Of a DNA stretch of 6,335 nucleotides, positions 5,103 through 6,335 are shown piece after piece; positions within the stretch are counted from its first letter, which is position 1, and every line of letters starts with the position of its first letter. This DNA is from Thermogutta sp. (GTDB taxonomy: Bacteria > Planctomycetota > Planctomycetia > Pirellulales > Thermoguttaceae), in assembly GCA_012798155.1 (NCBI GenBank), contig JAAZNR010000338.1, positions 1 to 6,335 of the forward strand, read 5' to 3'. The notes beneath the pieces were generated by a model that was not told the DNA's origin, made no database searches, and saw nothing but the letters and a program-made list of their open reading frames with translations. The translations under genes were made by a program, and so were the position numbers.

Positions 5103-5160
5103 CCGACTGCATCGCGCCGATCCCATCGCGCCGATTCCATCGCCCCGCGATTACATCACG
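5103..5160. repeat. 14-nt tandem array across the ATPase stop codon
   Basis: Three 14-nt units (5103-5116, 5117-5130, 5131-5144) share the pattern CCGA-N3-CATCGC-N. A fourth, diverged copy (5145-5160) aligns at 12 of 14 positions if a 2-nt insertion is allowed. That fourth copy contains the TAA stop (5151-5153) and final Met codon of the minus-strand ATPase gene. Confidence 0.75.
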
Positions 5161-6335
5161 GCGAAGTAATTGTCCACGGCCAGGTCGAACAACTCGGACG
5201 ACATCCGGGGGGCGATGTCGGCGTACTTGCAATAGTTGAGGACCTGAAGCAGGAGGTCGCGGGGCTGGCAGAAGCGGAATGCCCGGCCCACTCGCTTGTA
5301 ATGCCTTTCCACCAGGTAATCCACGGCTGCGGCGTCGTACTGGATGCCCATCTTCGGGGCCAGGACCTCGAACAGATTCCGGAACTCCTCTTCGCTCGGA
5401 TCGACGACCTCGATTTTGTAGGGGATCCGCCGCAGAAAGGCCTCGTCCACCAATTCCCGCGGCTCCAGGTTCGTGGAGAAGACGATCAACTGATCGAACG
5501 GCACGCAGATTTTCTTGCCGTTGGGCAAATTGAGGAAGTCGTATCGTTTTTCCAGGGGTACGATCCAGCGGTTGAGCAGCTCGTGGATGGGCATGCGTTG
5601 CCGCCCGAAGTCGTCGATCACCAGCGTGCCGCAGTTGCTTTTCAATTGCAGGGGCGCCTCGCAGATGCCCGTGGAAGTGTTGAGCGTTACCTCCAGCGCC
5701 GCCATCGTCAATTCGCCGCCCGCGATGATCGTCGGCCGGCGAATGCGGACCCAGCGGCGATCGACCTTGCGCGGATCGATCAAGCCGGTATTCTCGGGCA
5801 GGGGGACCTCGTGGTGATTGACGGGATCGAAGAGGCGGATGATCTCGCCGTCGATGCCCAAGGCCCGGGGCACCCAGATGTACGGCCCGAAGGCCGCCGT
5901 CACCCGCTCCGCGATGCTCGTCTTGCCGTTGCCGGGGGCGCCGTACAGGAACAGTCCCCGCCCGGAATTGACGGCCGGCCCCAGCCGATCCAGCATCCGC
6001 CGGTTGAGCAGCAGGTCGCCGAAGGCGGCCTTCAACTCTTCGGCGGTGGGCCGCTGCTGCGTCAGCGATTGGGCCTGCACGCTCTTCACGTAGTCCTTGA
6101 GCGAGACGGGCGCGGCGCCGAAATAGGTGCAGTGCTGGGAATACCGCCGGGCGCGTTCGCGACCCAATTCCCCCAGCTCGTAAACGTAGTCGTTCATGGG
6201 GGCGTCGCACCGGTGCGCCACCAGGCGTTCCAGCTTCATGCGGCGCAGCAGTTGATCGACGAGGACGAAGGGCAATTTGATCTGATCCGCCGCCGCCCGG
6301 CCGCTGGCTTCGCCGCGTGCCAAGAGGTACTTCAA
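5151..6335 (-). CDS. AAA+ ATPase with N-terminal winged-helix-like region (5'-truncated by window)
   Basis: At least 394 codons are visible; the frame is open to the right edge, where the first codon is TTG and probably internal. Residues are numbered from that edge. The first ~65 residues ([30 protein letters not shown], then [11 protein letters not shown]) look like a winged helix. A linker with [16 protein letters not shown] (71-86) leads into the AAA+ domain: Walker A GAPGNGKT (132-139), Walker [10 protein letters not shown] (236-244) with Asp-Asp rather than Asp-Glu, sensor 1 IVFSTN (284-289), arginine-finger region DEAFLRRI (297-304), and a sensor-2-like QPRDLLLQ (357-364). The substrate is unknown. 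Its position upstream of the kinase and EpsI genes suggests a link to polysaccharide or envelope assembly, but the 539-nt gap leaves co-transcription open. A tandem repeat crosses its stop codon. Confidence 0.85.
   Translation of the reverse strand: MKYLLARGEASGRAAADQIKLPFVLVDQLLRRMKLERLVAHRCDAPMNDYVYELGELGRERARRYSQHCTYFGAAPVSLKDYVKSVQAQSLTQQRPTAEELKAAFGDLLLNRRMLDRLGPAVNSGRGLFLYGAPGNGKTSIAERVTAAFGPYIWVPRALGIDGEIIRLFDPVNHHEVPLPENTGLIDPRKVDRRWVRIRRPTIIAGGELTMAALEVTLNTSTGICEAPLQLKSNCGTLVIDDFGRQRMPIHELLNRWIVPLEKRYDFLNLPNGKKICVPFDQLIVFSTNLEPRELVDEAFLRRIPYKIEVVDPSEEEFRNLFEVLAPKMGIQYDAAAVDYLVERHYKRVGRAFRFCQPRDLLLQVLNYCKYADIAPRMSSELFDLAVDNYFAVM

Larger units (their letters stand above)
4612..5150. 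other. Repeat-rich spacer between ATPase and kinase genes (539 nt)
   Basis: No gene is supported here; open frames that cross it are built from repeats. From right to left, in the direction of the flanking genes, it holds a 14-nt tandem array at the ATPase stop (5103-5160), a five-unit 22-nt array (4945-5071), a GUAA-loop hairpin (4900-4921), a four-unit 22-nt array (4779-4883), an AT-rich dyad (4710-4741) and a small GC stem close to the kinase start (CCCGC 4623-4627 with GCGGG 4632-4636). The kinase promoter should lie here, but I could not find a convincing -35/-10 pair on the minus strand. Confidence 0.7.

Noticed and set aside
5050..6210. 386-codon minus-strand frame overlapping the AAA+ ATPase
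   Set aside because: It is Arg/Pro/Gly-rich in a shifted frame, without motifs, and its end lies in the repeat array. The ATPase frame has Walker A, Walker B and sensor motifs.
6333..6335. TTG at the right edge as the true start of the ATPase gene
   Set aside because: It is the first codon available in the window and the frame is open across the edge; the domain appears to begin mid-helix, so the codon is more likely an internal Leu.

Overview
The window is GC-rich chromosomal DNA that looks planctomycetal (probably Pirellulales-like). Three things suggest this: an EpsI/Wzc-type polysaccharide cassette, an AAA+ ATPase with an N-terminal winged-helix-like region of a kind I associate with Planctomycetes, and dispersed intergenic repeats that often read as 'WLGSQRS' in spurious ORFs. 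The taxonomic call is inference from family resemblance; no rRNA is present.

Left part (1-1377, plus strand): the end of infC (IF-3), a 451-nt spacer, rpmI (L35), a 157-nt spacer and rplT (L20). This is the conserved infC-rpmI-rplT translation cluster, but the spacers are long. The first holds a near-consensus sigma70-type promoter and a leader with three short tandem duplications; the second can fold into three successive hairpins, as an L20-type autoregulatory leader might. pheS/pheT do not follow.

Right part (1470-6335, minus strand, converging on rplT): reading leftward from the right edge, a 5'-truncated AAA+ ATPase gene, a 539-nt spacer full of repeats, a Wzc-type chain-length regulator/tyrosine autokinase, and a gene for an exosortase-associated EpsI (DUF3485) protein. 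The kinase and EpsI genes are 64-91 nt apart and probably co-transcribed. Together they suggest export or assembly of an exopolysaccharide at the inner membrane, with the ATPase as a possible accessory. No exosortase, glycosyltransferase or polymerase gene lies in the window.

The unexplained content is in the non-coding DNA. (1) A repeat family has a 22-nt dyad 'head' followed by one to five 22-nt units; it occurs at 306, 4779 and 4945. (2) All three minus-strand genes have a direct tandem repeat lying across their stop codon, each with a different sequence and period. (3) A GUAA-tetraloop hairpin sits between two of the repeat arrays. (4) An AT-rich dyad lies upstream of the kinase gene. The window contains no CRISPR array, tRNA, rRNA or recognisable transposase.
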